A stretch of 56,445 nucleotides of DNA, from assembly GCF_016031635.1 (NCBI RefSeq), contig NZ_JACEGD010000039.1:1-56445 (forward strand). Reading direction: 5' to 3'. Below are positions 1-7,919 of the stretch, one piece after another. A program made the position numbers and the translations under genes. This stretch comes from Bradyrhizobium diversitatis (GTDB lineage Bacteria; Pseudomonadota; Alphaproteobacteria; Rhizobiales; Xanthobacteraceae). How positions within the stretch are numbered: position 1 is the stretch's first letter; each line of letters opens with the position of its first letter. The notes under the pieces were generated by a model, which was not told the origin of the DNA, did no database searches, and saw only the letters and a list, made by a program, of their open reading frames with translations.

Positions 1-240
1 CAACGCCACGCTGCTGAGGTCGGCAAGGCCAACAGAAGCGGCCCACGCGGCTGTCGATCTCAACCCTCGTTCACCCAGACAATAGGCCAGCATCAGCCGA
101 AGTAACGACACCGCATCTGGAATTTGGCGCCGCCGCACGAAAGCCTTCGTCTGGCGCGCGCTTATCTCAAGCTGCGCAGCCCCGCCGAGCTGCGTAACCA
201 CTCTCGTCCAGTCCTCGTTCAGAAGCGATTCGTCTGCCAT
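1..240 (-). mobile_element. IS4-family transposase, N-terminal part (cut by window edge)
   Basis: Reading the minus strand from an ATG at 240 gives 80 uninterrupted codons running off the left edge of the window. The peptide begins MADESLLNEDWTRVV and contains IPDAVSLLRLMLAYCLGERG followed by LRSTAAWAASVGLADLSSVA. This arrangement (a basic stretch, then LLRL-x-LAY, then TAAWA) is typical of the N-terminal domain of IS4-family transposases common in Bradyrhizobium. The catalytic DDE domain lies outside the window, so intactness cannot be judged. A perfect 18-bp palindrome at 249-266 lies just upstream of the start and may belong to the element end. Assignment is from recalled family sequence. 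Confidence 0.75.
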
Positions 241-248
241 CCCGCTTT

Positions 249-266
249 GGAATCACGTGTGATTCC
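249..266. repeat. Perfect palindrome next to the IS4 gene
   Basis: GGAATCACGTGTGATTCC is a perfect 18-bp inverted repeat nine bases upstream of the transposase start. It could be part of the IS terminus, a binding site, or one of the small palindromes dispersed in these genomes. The other IS end is not available to test for a matching terminal repeat. Confidence 0.5.
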
Positions 267-269
267 AAC

Positions 270-842
270 ACTCAAGAATAAACTTAACGCCTATGGGGAA
301 GACCGGGTGCCGACGGGCACCCGCGGTCTGCTGCGCAAAGGCACACGCAGAAAACCGCACAGCAGCATACAGGTGTCGCCGAACACTCGGCCTTCCCTGC
401 GCGATGGTCGGACGGCTTATGCCGTGCTCTCCCGGGAGCCGAGTTCCTTCTGGCCTCCCTCGCCCCGCGAATTGGATGATGCCGTCTGCCCGGTTGGGCT
501 CGCGCACATCTCCGCGGAAGGCTTGACCGTAGCAACGACGGCCAGGACCACACGGTTTTGCCGTACGCAGCTCATCCGGCTTCGCCAAGAGGCTTCGCCG
601 GACTTCAGCGCCGCTCGTCCGCACGAAGCCTCGGGCTCACAGGGACTACCCGCCCTGCCCGCACCATCTCGTGCCGACGCTGCCGCGTCCACCGCAACCC
701 GGCCCGCGTTTCGAACGACTCGCGAACCGCCCCTCTTCGTCGGGCCGGGCTGTCTGATGTATGCTGCAGTTCCGAATTTCGGTAAATTAGAATATTTTTG
801 CGAGGAGGGCTTGACGGGGTGACGGGTGTTTTGCCCGACGGG
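270..842 (-). repeat. Long dispersed Bradyrhizobium repeat, probably non-coding
   Basis: No convincing gene fills this stretch, although several frames are open because the DNA is GC-rich and depleted in stops. On the minus strand the conceptual translations (for example RQNRVVLAVVATVKPSAEM, or SRGEGGQKELGSREST) match a sequence I recall appearing in many places in Bradyrhizobium and relatives, where it is often mis-called as a hypothetical protein. No frame has a ribosome binding site plus family-like codon use. An AT-rich patch (about 771-800) contrasts with the GC-rich surroundings. The right edge (about 822-842) contains the short motif TTTTGCCCGACGGG, whose relative GTCGGGCAAAAC occurs near 33170. 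Function is unknown. The repeat identity is from memory and needs a genome self-comparison. Confidence 0.45.
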
Positions 843-1115
843 CTAGGGGCCGTGATGCATCGCGGCCCACTCCAGAGCCGGAAGCACCGTGCCGACGAGC
901 AGGCCATATGAAAAGGCCTTTTGAATTGGCCTGCCCCGAGGAAACGATGCTATTCCTCCCATGAAGTACATGCCCGCCCAGAGGGCGGCAAACAGGGGCC
1001 AATCCCGCCAACCCACGCGCAACAGCAGACCGACCGGAATAGCGGTGCAGAGAAAGACGACGCCGCAGAAGGCAATCTGACCAACGGATTGTCGCTCAGT
1101 GCCGGATTGGGGCAT
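843..1115 (-). CDS. Small membrane protein of unknown function
   Basis: A 90-residue protein starting at MPQSGTERQ. It has hydrophobic segments at about residues 12-32 (VGQIAFCGVVFLCTAIPVGL), 38-56 (DWPLFAALWAGMYFMGGIA) and 67-84 (AFSYGLLVGTVLPALEWAA), so two or three membrane spans are likely. A much longer reading frame extends upstream, but that part is antisense-frame shadow of the neighbouring oxidoreductase. An alternative GTG start at 1172 would overlap that gene's stop codon (GTGA), so translational coupling is possible. Neither start has a strong ribosome binding site. I do not recognise the family. Confidence 0.55.
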   Translation of the reverse strand: MPQSGTERQSVGQIAFCGVVFLCTAIPVGLLLRVGWRDWPLFAALWAGMYFMGGIASFPRGRPIQKAFSYGLLVGTVLPALEWAAMHHGP

Positions 1116-1168
1116 TTGGCGTTCTGCCTGTCGATGAAATGCGTGGGACGATTCGCCCAACAAAGATA

Positions 1169-2815
1169 TCACGCCACCGCGGCGTCCGGGATGCGCGCGG
1201 CTTCCATCGGTGCCTTGCCGCGGATCAGGTCCGAGGCGCGATCCGCGATCATCATGGTCGATGCGTTCAAGTTCGCCGAGATCATGCGCGGCATCACCGA
1301 GGCGTCGATCACGCGGAGGCCTTCGAGGCCGTGGACGCGGAGCTGATCGTCGACGACGGCCCAGGTGGAGTCCGCCGGGCCCATGCGGCAGGTGCAGCCG
1401 GGGTGGAACGTGGTGGTGCCGCGCTCGGTGGCGGCTGCCAGGAATTCGTCGTCGGTGTTGACGTTGGGGCCGGGGAAATCCTCGTAGGCGTAGTAGGGCG
1501 ACAGCGGCGCACTCTTCAGCAAACGCCGCGCGAGCTTCATGCCGCCGACGATGACGCGGCGGTCGAGCTCGGCATCGAGATAATTGGTCTGGATGATCGG
1601 CGGCGCGAATGGATCGCTTGAGCGGATGCGGACATAGCCGCGGCTCTCGGGACGCTGCTGCCAGGAGGCCACCGTCATGCCGGGCTCGTCCTCGAGCTGG
1701 CCCTGCACGCCTTCCTTGTAGCTCGCCGGCGTGAAGGTGAGCTGGAGATCCGAGCTCTCCGCGCTCTCGCCGGAGTGCCAGAAGCAGTAGACCATGGTCG
1801 GCGACAGCGAGAGCAGGCCGCGGCGCGCGGTCGCCCATTTCAGCGCCTCGATCCAGAGCGAGAGGCCGCGGCGGAGCTCGTTGATGGTCTTGATGTCCTT
1901 CACCCGCGCCACCGTGCGCGGGGCGTAGTGGTCCTGCAGGCCTTCGCCGACGGGGAGCGCGTGGCGCACCGCAATCCCGTGCTGCTGCAGCAGATCCGGC
2001 GAGCCGATGCCGGAGAGCTGCAACAGCTGCGGCGAATTATAGCTGCCGCCGGAGAGGATCACCTCCTTGTTGGCGCGCACTTCGACAGGATGGCCGCCGC
2101 GGCCGCCCTTCATGTAGCGCACGCCGACGGCGCGGTTGCCCTCGAAGACGATCTCGGTTGCGTGCGCATGGGTGTGCACATGCACGTTGGGCCGCTTCAT
2201 CGCGGGCTTCAGGAACGCGGTCGCGGCGGAGACGCGCAGGCCGTTGTTGATGGTGCGCTGGCAGTAGGAGACGCCTTCCTGGGTCTTGCCGTTGTAGTCG
2301 GGGTTGCGGGGAATGCCGAGCGAGACCGCGCCCTCCATGAAGGCCTCGCAGAGCGGATCGCGCCAGTCCATGGTGGTGACCGTGAGACTGCCCTCCCGGC
2401 CGCGATAGAGCGCCTCGCCCTCGCCGACCCGCTTCTCCAGCCGCCGGAAGTACGGCAGCACGTCGGCATAGCCCCAGCCGCGATTGCCCATCTGCGCCCA
2501 GGTGTCGAAATCCATGCGCTGGCCGCGATTGTAGATGTGGCCGTTGATGGAGGACGAGCCGCCGAGCGTCTTGCCGCGCGGCGCGTAGATGCTGCGCCCA
2601 CCGGTCCATGGCCCCGGCTCCTGCTGATAGGCCCAGTTGATGCTCTTCATGTGGAAGGTCTTGATGAAGCCCGCCGGCAGATGGATGTAGGGATGCCAGT
2701 CCCTCGGGCCCGCCTCGAGCACACAGACGCTGGTGCTGGGATCTTCGCTCAGCCGGCTGGCGAGCACGCAACCGGCGGAGCCCGCGCCGACGATGACATA
2801 ATCGAATCTGTCCAT
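1169..2815 (-). CDS. GMC-family FAD oxidoreductase (choline/alcohol dehydrogenase-like)
   Basis: This 548-residue flavoprotein probably oxidises an alcohol to an aldehyde, using FAD. The ADP-binding motif VIVGAGSAGCVLASRL is at residues 8-22. The GMC signature around GGSSSINGHIYNRG is at about 85-98. The C-terminal part contains FHPGCTCRMG with the usual catalytic histidine and the ISANLNAS stretch supplying the second active-site residue. The length is normal for the family. The start chosen is MDRFDYVIVG, directly before the FAD motif; the frame stays open upstream, but that part is shadow of the acetyltransferase gene. It lies downstream of the GNAT gene on the same strand, 115 bp away, and upstream of the small membrane protein. 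The substrate cannot be read from sequence; choline, PEG or other alcohols are all possible in this family. Confidence 0.92.
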   Translation of the reverse strand: MDRFDYVIVGAGSAGCVLASRLSEDPSTSVCVLEAGPRDWHPYIHLPAGFIKTFHMKSINWAYQQEPGPWTGGRSIYAPRGKTLGGSSSINGHIYNRGQRMDFDTWAQMGNRGWGYADVLPYFRRLEKRVGEGEALYRGREGSLTVTTMDWRDPLCEAFMEGAVSLGIPRNPDYNGKTQEGVSYCQRTINNGLRVSAATAFLKPAMKRPNVHVHTHAHATEIVFEGNRAVGVRYMKGGRGGHPVEVRANKEVILSGGSYNSPQLLQLSGIGSPDLLQQHGIAVRHALPVGEGLQDHYAPRTVARVKDIKTINELRRGLSLWIEALKWATARRGLLSLSPTMVYCFWHSGESAESSDLQLTFTPASYKEGVQGQLEDEPGMTVASWQQRPESRGYVRIRSSDPFAPPIIQTNYLDAELDRRVIVGGMKLARRLLKSAPLSPYYAYEDFPGPNVNTDDEFLAAATERGTTTFHPGCTCRMGPADSTWAVVDDQLRVHGLEGLRVIDASVMPRMISANLNASTMMIADRASDLIRGKAPMEAARIPDAAVA

Positions 2816-2873
2816 GGTGCCGGCCGCCTCTAGCGTGTCGTGAGATTGAATGAATTGCAGCCGCGCACGCTGA

Positions 2874-2896
2874 CACCTCTCCCCATGGGAGAGGTG
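2874..2896. repeat. Short CACCTCTC/GAGAGGTG palindrome
   Basis: A near-perfect inverted repeat with arms CACCTCTC and GAGAGGTG around CCCATGG. It is located between the acetyltransferase stop and the oxidoreductase start. It is related to the CCTCTCCCGC/GCGGGAGAGG palindrome at 13589-13610. It could form a transcript hairpin, but no T-run follows. Confidence 0.5.
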
Positions 2897-2930
2897 ATCG
2901 AGCTCGCGGCGAGATCGGGGCACATCATGA

Positions 2931-3524
2931 CTAACGCGGCTTGTCGTTGAGTTGAAATTCCAGATGCGCCTGCACCGTCGGCCATTCGGCGGCGGTGATG
3001 CTGTAGACCACGGTGTCGCGCAAGGTGCCGTTCGGCGCGATCTGGTGGCTGCGTAAAATGCCGTCCTGCTTGGCGCCCAGGCGCTCGATGGCGCGGCGGC
3101 TCTGGTGGTTGAAGAAATGGGTGCGGAATTCGACCGCGATGCAGTCCAGCGTCTCGAAGGCGTGGCGCAGCAGCAACAGCTTGCACTGCGTGTTGAGCGG
3201 ACCGCGCTGCGCGCCCTTTGCGTACCAGGTCGAGCCGATCTCGACGCGGCGGTTCGTGGCATCGATGTTCATGTAGGTGGTCATGCCGACAATCCGGCCG
3301 CCGGCGTCGAACACGGTGAAGGGCAGCATCGAGCCTGCGGCCTGCAGGCCGAGGCGCCGGTCGATCTCCTTGCCCATCTGCTCCGGCAGCGGGATCGCGG
3401 TGTACCAGAGTTTTGACAGCTCGCCGTCCCTGACGGCCTCGACCAGCCCCTCGCGATGATCATGCGACAGCGGCTCGAGACGGGCGTGCTGTCCGCGCAG
3501 GGTGATGGGATCGGGCCAGGGCAT
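2931..3524 (-). CDS. GNAT-family N-acetyltransferase (RimJ/RimL-like)
   Basis: A 197-residue acetyltransferase predicted to move an acetyl group from acetyl-CoA to an amine. It shows the RimJ/RimL-type layout: the N-terminal RLEPLSHDHREGL, a central GMTTYMNIDATNRRVEIGSTWYAKGAQ beta-strand region, then FFNHQSRRAIERLGAKQDG, which is the usual acetyl-CoA/Asn-Arg helix region of this group. The start at 3524 follows a good ribosome binding site (GGAG, seven bases before the ATG). It is the first gene of a possible three-gene minus-strand run with the GMC oxidoreductase and the small membrane protein. The acceptor substrate is unknown. Confidence 0.9.
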   Translation of the reverse strand: MPWPDPITLRGQHARLEPLSHDHREGLVEAVRDGELSKLWYTAIPLPEQMGKEIDRRLGLQAAGSMLPFTVFDAGGRIVGMTTYMNIDATNRRVEIGSTWYAKGAQRGPLNTQCKLLLLRHAFETLDCIAVEFRTHFFNHQSRRAIERLGAKQDGILRSHQIAPNGTLRDTVVYSITAAEWPTVQAHLEFQLNDKPR

Positions 3525-3546
3525 TTCTCACTCCATAATGACTGCC

Positions 3547-3648
3547 GTCATTCCGGGGCGCGACGAAGTCGCGAGCCCGGAATCCATAATCACGGTTCGG
3601 GGTTATGGATTCCGGGCCTGCGTGCTGGCGCGCGCATCCCGGAATGAC
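3547..3648. repeat. Dispersed palindromic repeat, CATTCCGGG family, copy 1
   Basis: The outer arms GTCATTCCGGGGCGCG and GCATCCCGGAATGAC flank an inner inverted repeat AATCCATAA / TTATGGATT. A second copy is at 33235-33338. It sits in the intergenic space between the acetyltransferase start and the SMP-30 gene stop. Such elements are frequent in Bradyrhizobium and could act as transcript hairpins. Confidence 0.8.
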
Positions 3649-3682
3649 GACCGATGTATTGGCACACTTCGTCCAGATACAT

Positions 3683-4609
3683 TCACTTGTTCAAAAAATT
3701 CAACGGCAAACCGCCGCGCGGCCAGTCCATGGCGATCAGCTCGCCCTTGCCTGATAGCGTGATGTAGGCGGTCTTCAGCTCGGGACCGCCGAAGGCGATG
3801 TTGGTGGTGACGCGGTCGCCGGTCGGGACCTGCTCGACCAGGGTGCCGTCGGGCGCGATCACCGAGATGCAGCCGGAAACCAGGGTGGCGACGCAGACGT
3901 TGCCGCCAGCTTCCACCGCGAGCGAATCGAACATCTGGTAGCCGCCGAGGCCGCAGATCGGCTTTCCCCGCTCGCCGCGGTAGATCACGTCGCGCGGCTT
4001 GAGCGTGCCGGGCGCCGAGAGCTCGTAGGCCCAGAGCCGCCCCGTCGGCGTCTCCGCGATGTAGACGGTGTTCTCGTCCGGCGACAGCCCGATCCCGTTG
4101 GCCGGCAGGATCCCGTGCACGACCTCCACGATCTCGCTCATGCCGGGCTTGAGGTAATACATGCCGCCGACGTCCATCTCGCGCGCGCGGCGCTTGCCGA
4201 GATCGGAGAACCAGAGGCCGCCCTGCCTGTCGAAGACGAGGTCGTTCGGCCCGCGCAGATCATGCGCGCCGCATTTGCTCACGACGGTTTCGACCTTGCC
4301 CGACTGCAGGTCGACGCGCTGGATCGAGCCGCCGAGATAATCGTCGGGTTGCGGACCCGGCATGATCATGTTGCGGGTCGGGATCCAGGAGAAGCCGCCA
4401 TTGTTGCAGATGTAGATCTTGCCGTCGGGGCCGAGCGCGGCGCCGTTCGGCCCGCCCGGAATCCTGGCGACGATCTCCTTGCGGCCGTCAGGATAGACGC
4501 GCGTCAGGCGCTGGCCGCGGATCTCCACCAGCACCACCGAGCCGTCGGGCATCACCACGGGGCCTTCGGGAAATTCGAGGTCGGTGGCGAGAACGCGGAT
4601 GTTGGACAT
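3683..4609 (-). CDS. SMP-30/gluconolactonase-like beta-propeller hydrolase
   Basis: A 308-residue protein of the SMP-30/gluconolactonase/LRE-like family, six-bladed beta-propellers that usually hydrolyse sugar lactones with a bound divalent metal. Typical elements are EFPEGPVVMPDGSVVLVEI at residues 12-30 with the metal-ligand Glu, GGPNGAALGPDGKIYICNNGG, LRGPNDLVFDRQGGLWFSD (the Asn-Asp ligands) and PANGIGLSPDENTVYIAET. The start at 4609 follows a strong GGGAGGG site; an in-frame upstream extension to 4714 is rejected. No export signal is visible, so it is probably cytoplasmic. The actual lactone is unknown. It is transcribed alone, with 135 bp of featureless DNA to the next gene. Confidence 0.88.
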   Translation of the reverse strand: MSNIRVLATDLEFPEGPVVMPDGSVVLVEIRGQRLTRVYPDGRKEIVARIPGGPNGAALGPDGKIYICNNGGFSWIPTRNMIMPGPQPDDYLGGSIQRVDLQSGKVETVVSKCGAHDLRGPNDLVFDRQGGLWFSDLGKRRAREMDVGGMYYLKPGMSEIVEVVHGILPANGIGLSPDENTVYIAETPTGRLWAYELSAPGTLKPRDVIYRGERGKPICGLGGYQMFDSLAVEAGGNVCVATLVSGCISVIAPDGTLVEQVPTGDRVTTNIAFGGPELKTAYITLSGKGELIAMDWPRGGLPLNFLNK

Positions 4610-4744
4610 TTGGGACCCTCCCGGCTGCTTGTTATGGCTTGCACGGGATGTCCGGCACGGGCTCCGCAGGCAAGGTTTGCTTGCGGTTATGACAAAGTCG
4701 CCAAGGCTTGCCAAGCAAGCGGGACGGTATGCCAGCGTTGCAGC

Positions 4745-5590
4745 TTACTCGCGCACTGGTATCCAAATCTCGAAGCCGCCATTGCCGGTCGCAGGGTCGA
4801 ATTTCTCGTCGTAGCGCTCGAAGTTCGGCGCGTCCGCGGCTCTGAGCCCGGATGCCGGCAACCACTGATTCCAGATGGTATTCACGGTACGCCGGATCGA
4901 AGCGACGTGCTCGGTATGCGTGAACACGGCATAGCGCTGCTCGGGAATGCGGATGCGGCCGAAACGGCGCGGCAGGTCGGAGAAATCGGCGACCTCGACC
5001 CCGGCGATATAGTCGAAATTGCCGGCGTCATCGCCGTTGCAGCAGACGCCGTAGGCGACTTGAATTTTTCCTTGGCCGACCCGCGCGGGAATGTCGGCGA
5101 TCTCCCGATGGAAGCGTTGCCAAAGACCGGGGATCATGGCGCCGTTGTCGCAGGAGATGCGCTCGGCGGGGCCGGCGACCAGGAAGGCCTTTGCCGTCTC
5201 GAAACGCGGTGGGGCAAGATGGTCGAGCATGGTGGAGTTCATGAGGATCGGCTCCTGAAGCTCGAGCTGGCTCACGCACGTTGCCGCCCTCACCGCTTCG
5301 GGCGTGGTGCCGAAATGGTCGCGGAACGCGCGGGTGAAGGCTTCGTGCGAGCCGTAGTCCGCCTCCAGCGCCAGCGACAGGATGTCGGGTGCGCCCTTTG
5401 CCAGACTGCGCGCCGCCTCGGTCAGCCGCCGCGCGCGCACGTACCGCATCACCGGAAAGCCGGTGGCTGCGGCAAACGCACGCACGATGTGGAACCGCGA
5501 TACGCCCGAGATCGCCGCGATCTCGTCGAGCGTCATCGGCTCGGCCAGATGGCTCTCGATATACCAGAGCGCGCGCTGGGCTGGATTCAT
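4745..5590 (-). CDS. AraC-family regulator with GyrI-like effector domain
   Basis: A 281-residue regulator with an unusual order for AraC proteins: the DNA-binding domain is N-terminal. Residues 1-105 hold two helix-turn-helix units (TLDEIAAISGVSRFHIVRAF and a second ending YGSHEAFTRAFRDHFGTTPEA). Residues about 125-281 form a GyrI/SOUL-like effector-binding domain (AGPAERISCDNGAMIPGLW, then YIAGVEVADF, ending GGFEIWIPV), as in the Rob/SbmC group, which bind small hydrophobic ligands. It is divergent from the enolase-superfamily gene starting at 5763, with 172 bp between them, so it may regulate that gene. The ligand is unknown. Confidence 0.9.
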   Translation of the reverse strand: MNPAQRALWYIESHLAEPMTLDEIAAISGVSRFHIVRAFAAATGFPVMRYVRARRLTEAARSLAKGAPDILSLALEADYGSHEAFTRAFRDHFGTTPEAVRAATCVSQLELQEPILMNSTMLDHLAPPRFETAKAFLVAGPAERISCDNGAMIPGLWQRFHREIADIPARVGQGKIQVAYGVCCNGDDAGNFDYIAGVEVADFSDLPRRFGRIRIPEQRYAVFTHTEHVASIRRTVNTIWNQWLPASGLRAADAPNFERYDEKFDPATGNGGFEIWIPVRE

Positions 5591-5762
5591 GACGGTTCAG
5601 GCTCACGTTCGAAGCGCGGCGATGATGCTCTGGTCTCTGCCGCTCTGCTTGATCGGCATTGCTGTCCTTCGCATGACGATAGCTCGGCAATCGTCGCTGG
5701 CAACGCCCTGCTATTCGCGGCTACACTCGTCGAAACCGCTCACGAGAAAGAGGAACCGGGTC

Positions 5763-6866
5763 ATGGAAATCACCGATGTGCGGGCGCACCATATCCGCAT
5801 CCCCTATAATTCCGGTGTCGCGAGCTTCCGCCAGGGTGCTTCCGCGATTTCCGCGCTCGACATGGTCCTCGTCGAGGTCACGACCGATGCCGGGCTGACC
5901 GGCTGGGGCGATGCCTTCGCCTATGTCTGCCCGCGCACCACGCGCAGCGCCGTCGAGGAGATGATCGCGCCGCAGGCCCGCGGGCTGAAGGTGCCCGATG
6001 CTGCCGGCATTCCCGCGGTGATGGAACAGATCCAGCGCAATCTGCATCTATTCGGCCGCTACGGCATCACCATGTTCGCGATCTCCGGGCTCGATATCGC
6101 ATTGTGGGACCTGGCTGCGAAGGCCGAAGGCGTGCCGCTGCATCGCCTGCTCGGCGAGATCAGGCGCACGGCCATTCCGGCTTACGCGAGCCTCTTGCGA
6201 ATCGGCTCGCCCGGCAACATCGCCGCCGAATGCAGAAAGGCGCTCGCGCTCGGCTATGGCGCGATCAAGCTGCACGAGACCACGGCGCCAGCAGTATTCG
6301 CCGCGCGCGAGGCAATCGGGCCAGCCATTCCGCTGATGATCGACATGAACTGTCCCCTGACGGGCGAGCAGGCAATCGCGTTCGCGAAAACATGCCGGGA
6401 GGCGCAGCCGATGTTTCTGGAGGAGCCGGTCTGGCCGCCGGAAGACTTCGCCACGCTCGCCGACGTCCGCAGCAAGGGCGGGCTCGGCGTCGCCGCCGGC
6501 GAGAATGCCTGCACCGAATATCAATTCCGCCAGATGATCGAGGCGGGCGCGGTCAGCCACGCCCAGCCCTCGGTCATCAAGGTCGGCGGCATCACGGAAT
6601 TCCTGAAGGTCGCAGGCCTGGCCGATCGGCTCGGCGTCAAGATCGTGCCGCACTCCCCTTACTTCGGCCCCGGCCTGCTGGCGACGCTGCATCTGCTCGC
6701 AACGCGCGACGACGGGCTGGTCGAGATGTTCTATCTCAAGCGCGAGGCCTGCCTCTGGGGCGGAGGCGCCGATGTCGATGCCACCGGCCATGTCGCGGTG
6801 CCGACAGGCCCCGGGCTCGGCTACGCCCCCGATCGTGCCGTGATGGAACGCTATCGCGTCGCGTGA
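5763..6866 (+). CDS. Mandelate racemase/muconate lactonising family enzyme
   Basis: A 367-residue enolase-superfamily enzyme, predicted to abstract a proton alpha to a carboxylate with Mg2+ help (racemase, epimerase, dehydratase or cycloisomerase). Residues 1-120 form the capping domain. The barrel supplies metal ligands in LMIDMNCPL, FLEEPVWPP and AAGENACTEYQ, and a histidine in IVPHSPYFGP. The second-strand motif reads AIKLHE, that is K-x-H where mandelate racemase has K-x-K. The start ATG at 5763 has AGAGGA just upstream; longer in-frame starts overlap the divergent regulator and are rejected. It is divergent from an AraC-GyrI regulator. The substrate is not assignable; acid sugars or proline derivatives are possible. 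Confidence 0.9.
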   Translation: MEITDVRAHHIRIPYNSGVASFRQGASAISALDMVLVEVTTDAGLTGWGDAFAYVCPRTTRSAVEEMIAPQARGLKVPDAAGIPAVMEQIQRNLHLFGRYGITMFAISGLDIALWDLAAKAEGVPLHRLLGEIRRTAIPAYASLLRIGSPGNIAAECRKALALGYGAIKLHETTAPAVFAAREAIGPAIPLMIDMNCPLTGEQAIAFAKTCREAQPMFLEEPVWPPEDFATLADVRSKGGLGVAAGENACTEYQFRQMIEAGAVSHAQPSVIKVGGITEFLKVAGLADRLGVKIVPHSPYFGPGLLATLHLLATRDDGLVEMFYLKREACLWGGGADVDATGHVAVPTGPGLGYAPDRAVMERYRVA

Positions 6867-6873
6867 ACGGCGC

Positions 6874-7230
6874 TTATTTCGCGGCGTCCTTGGGCGGCGG
6901 CGCGTCCTGCTTCTTCTTCAGATCCTCGGCGGTCTTCGCCTGCGCGGCCTGAACCTCGCCGAGCGTCTTCTGCAAGCCGGCGAGGCTCGACTTCAGCGCG
7001 TCGATCTGGCGATTGGCGGCATCCAGCTTCTGCTGATGATCGAGGGCGAGCTTGGCGATCGTCTTCTGCAGGAAATCGACATTGCTCTGCAGGCAGCTGG
7101 TGCGCCGCTCCATGGTCTTCTCGACGGTGCAGATCTCGATGCCGGGCACGTCCTGCGCGCGGAGCGGCAGCGGCGCCAGCGCTGCGAGCAGCAACATCGC
7201 GAAACAAATGCCGGCGTTTCGAAGCAGCAT
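6874..7230 (-). CDS. Small secreted coiled-coil protein
   Basis: A 118-residue protein with an N-terminal signal peptide (hydrophobic residues about 8-22, cleavage expected after LRAQ or nearby). A heptad-rich helical region follows at about 45-105 (SNVDFLQKTIAKLALDHQQK to AAQAKTAEDLKKK), and the tail is charged and proline-rich. Two cysteines flank the start of the helix (CTVEKTMERRTSC). A GAGGAA ribosome binding site precedes the start. It is probably periplasmic. It converges with the enolase-superfamily gene, whose stop lies seven bases away. The function is unknown. Confidence 0.75.
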   Translation of the reverse strand: MLLRNAGICFAMLLLAALAPLPLRAQDVPGIEICTVEKTMERRTSCLQSNVDFLQKTIAKLALDHQQKLDAANRQIDALKSSLAGLQKTLGEVQAAQAKTAEDLKKKQDAPPPKDAAK

Positions 7231-7414
7231 GCAGGTTCCTCGTCCAATCGATCACGGCAATGTGCGCCGTTTGCGCGCCGCAGCGAGACGCTACCACACT
7301 CGTACCGCATTCTCGCGTTGAGCTTGCGTCCGTTCCCAGGGATGGGGAACGATGATCCGCACGCGGAAGAAGTGGGCATTCTTTCCGCGGCTTTGTTTAG
7401 GGGAGATTTTTGGA

Positions 7415-7639
7415 ATGGCAACGCGCGACAGACGTTTGGCGGAGTTCGACGGAGCCGGAGAACCACCGCCGGGCCTGCCACTCGAAGTGCTCTGCGAGGA
7501 TCACAGCGGAACATATCAACTGCCGTTCGCCTGCCGCTACGTCGAGGGACGCTGGCAGAACCACGAGGCCGGCATTGCGGTCGAAGCAACCGTCATCGGC
7601 TGGCGCCTGCCGCGCGTGAAGCAGCGTGGGGCCGCCTGA
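7415..7639 (+). CDS. Small conserved hypothetical protein
   Basis: A 74-residue protein beginning MATRDRRLAEFDG. The ATG at 7415 is chosen over an in-frame ATG at 7352 because GGGGAG lies about nine bases upstream of 7415. The sequence has one cysteine pair region (EVLCEDHSGTYQLPFACRY) and a tryptophan-containing C-terminus (VIGWRLPRVKQ). It resembles small hypothetical proteins I recall from Bradyrhizobium, with no assigned function. No membrane segment or signal peptide is visible. It stands alone between convergent neighbours. Confidence 0.65.
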   Translation: MATRDRRLAEFDGAGEPPPGLPLEVLCEDHSGTYQLPFACRYVEGRWQNHEAGIAVEATVIGWRLPRVKQRGAA

Positions 7640-7919
7640 GAGCGGTTTCTGTTTCAAAATGCGACGGGCGCCGCGCTCCGCCTTAACCTTCGGAACGCGG
7701 CCCGAACGAATCACGTCCGAATCAGCCGAAAGGCCGTGTACGCAGCTGTTCACGGCTAGATGTCGACATAGCAGTGCGGGCGCGCACAATATCTGCGCAG
7801 CACGCGGGTTGGGCCCGGCCTGTCACCGGCGCCAAAGGTTAATCGCTGCAAAGGCATCGCTGTGAGGCCGCCGCGCGAGGGCACCGCCCCCGAAACAGGC
7901 AGGGCGGCGCAACACTTGC
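7640..7919. other. Intergenic stretch with no recognised feature
   Basis: About 280 bases between a plus-strand small gene and the stop of the glutathione transferase gene. I see no coding region with a ribosome binding site and no strong hairpin or repeat. Confidence 0.5.

Noticed and set aside
124..822. 232-codon plus-strand open frame
   Set aside because: It overlaps the IS4 transposase antisense and then a dispersed repeat. It has no ribosome binding site and no family-like sequence, and other frames are equally open.
1116..1838. Long upstream extension of the small membrane protein frame
   Set aside because: It is antisense-frame shadow of the GMC oxidoreductase gene on the same strand, rich in Arg and Ala.
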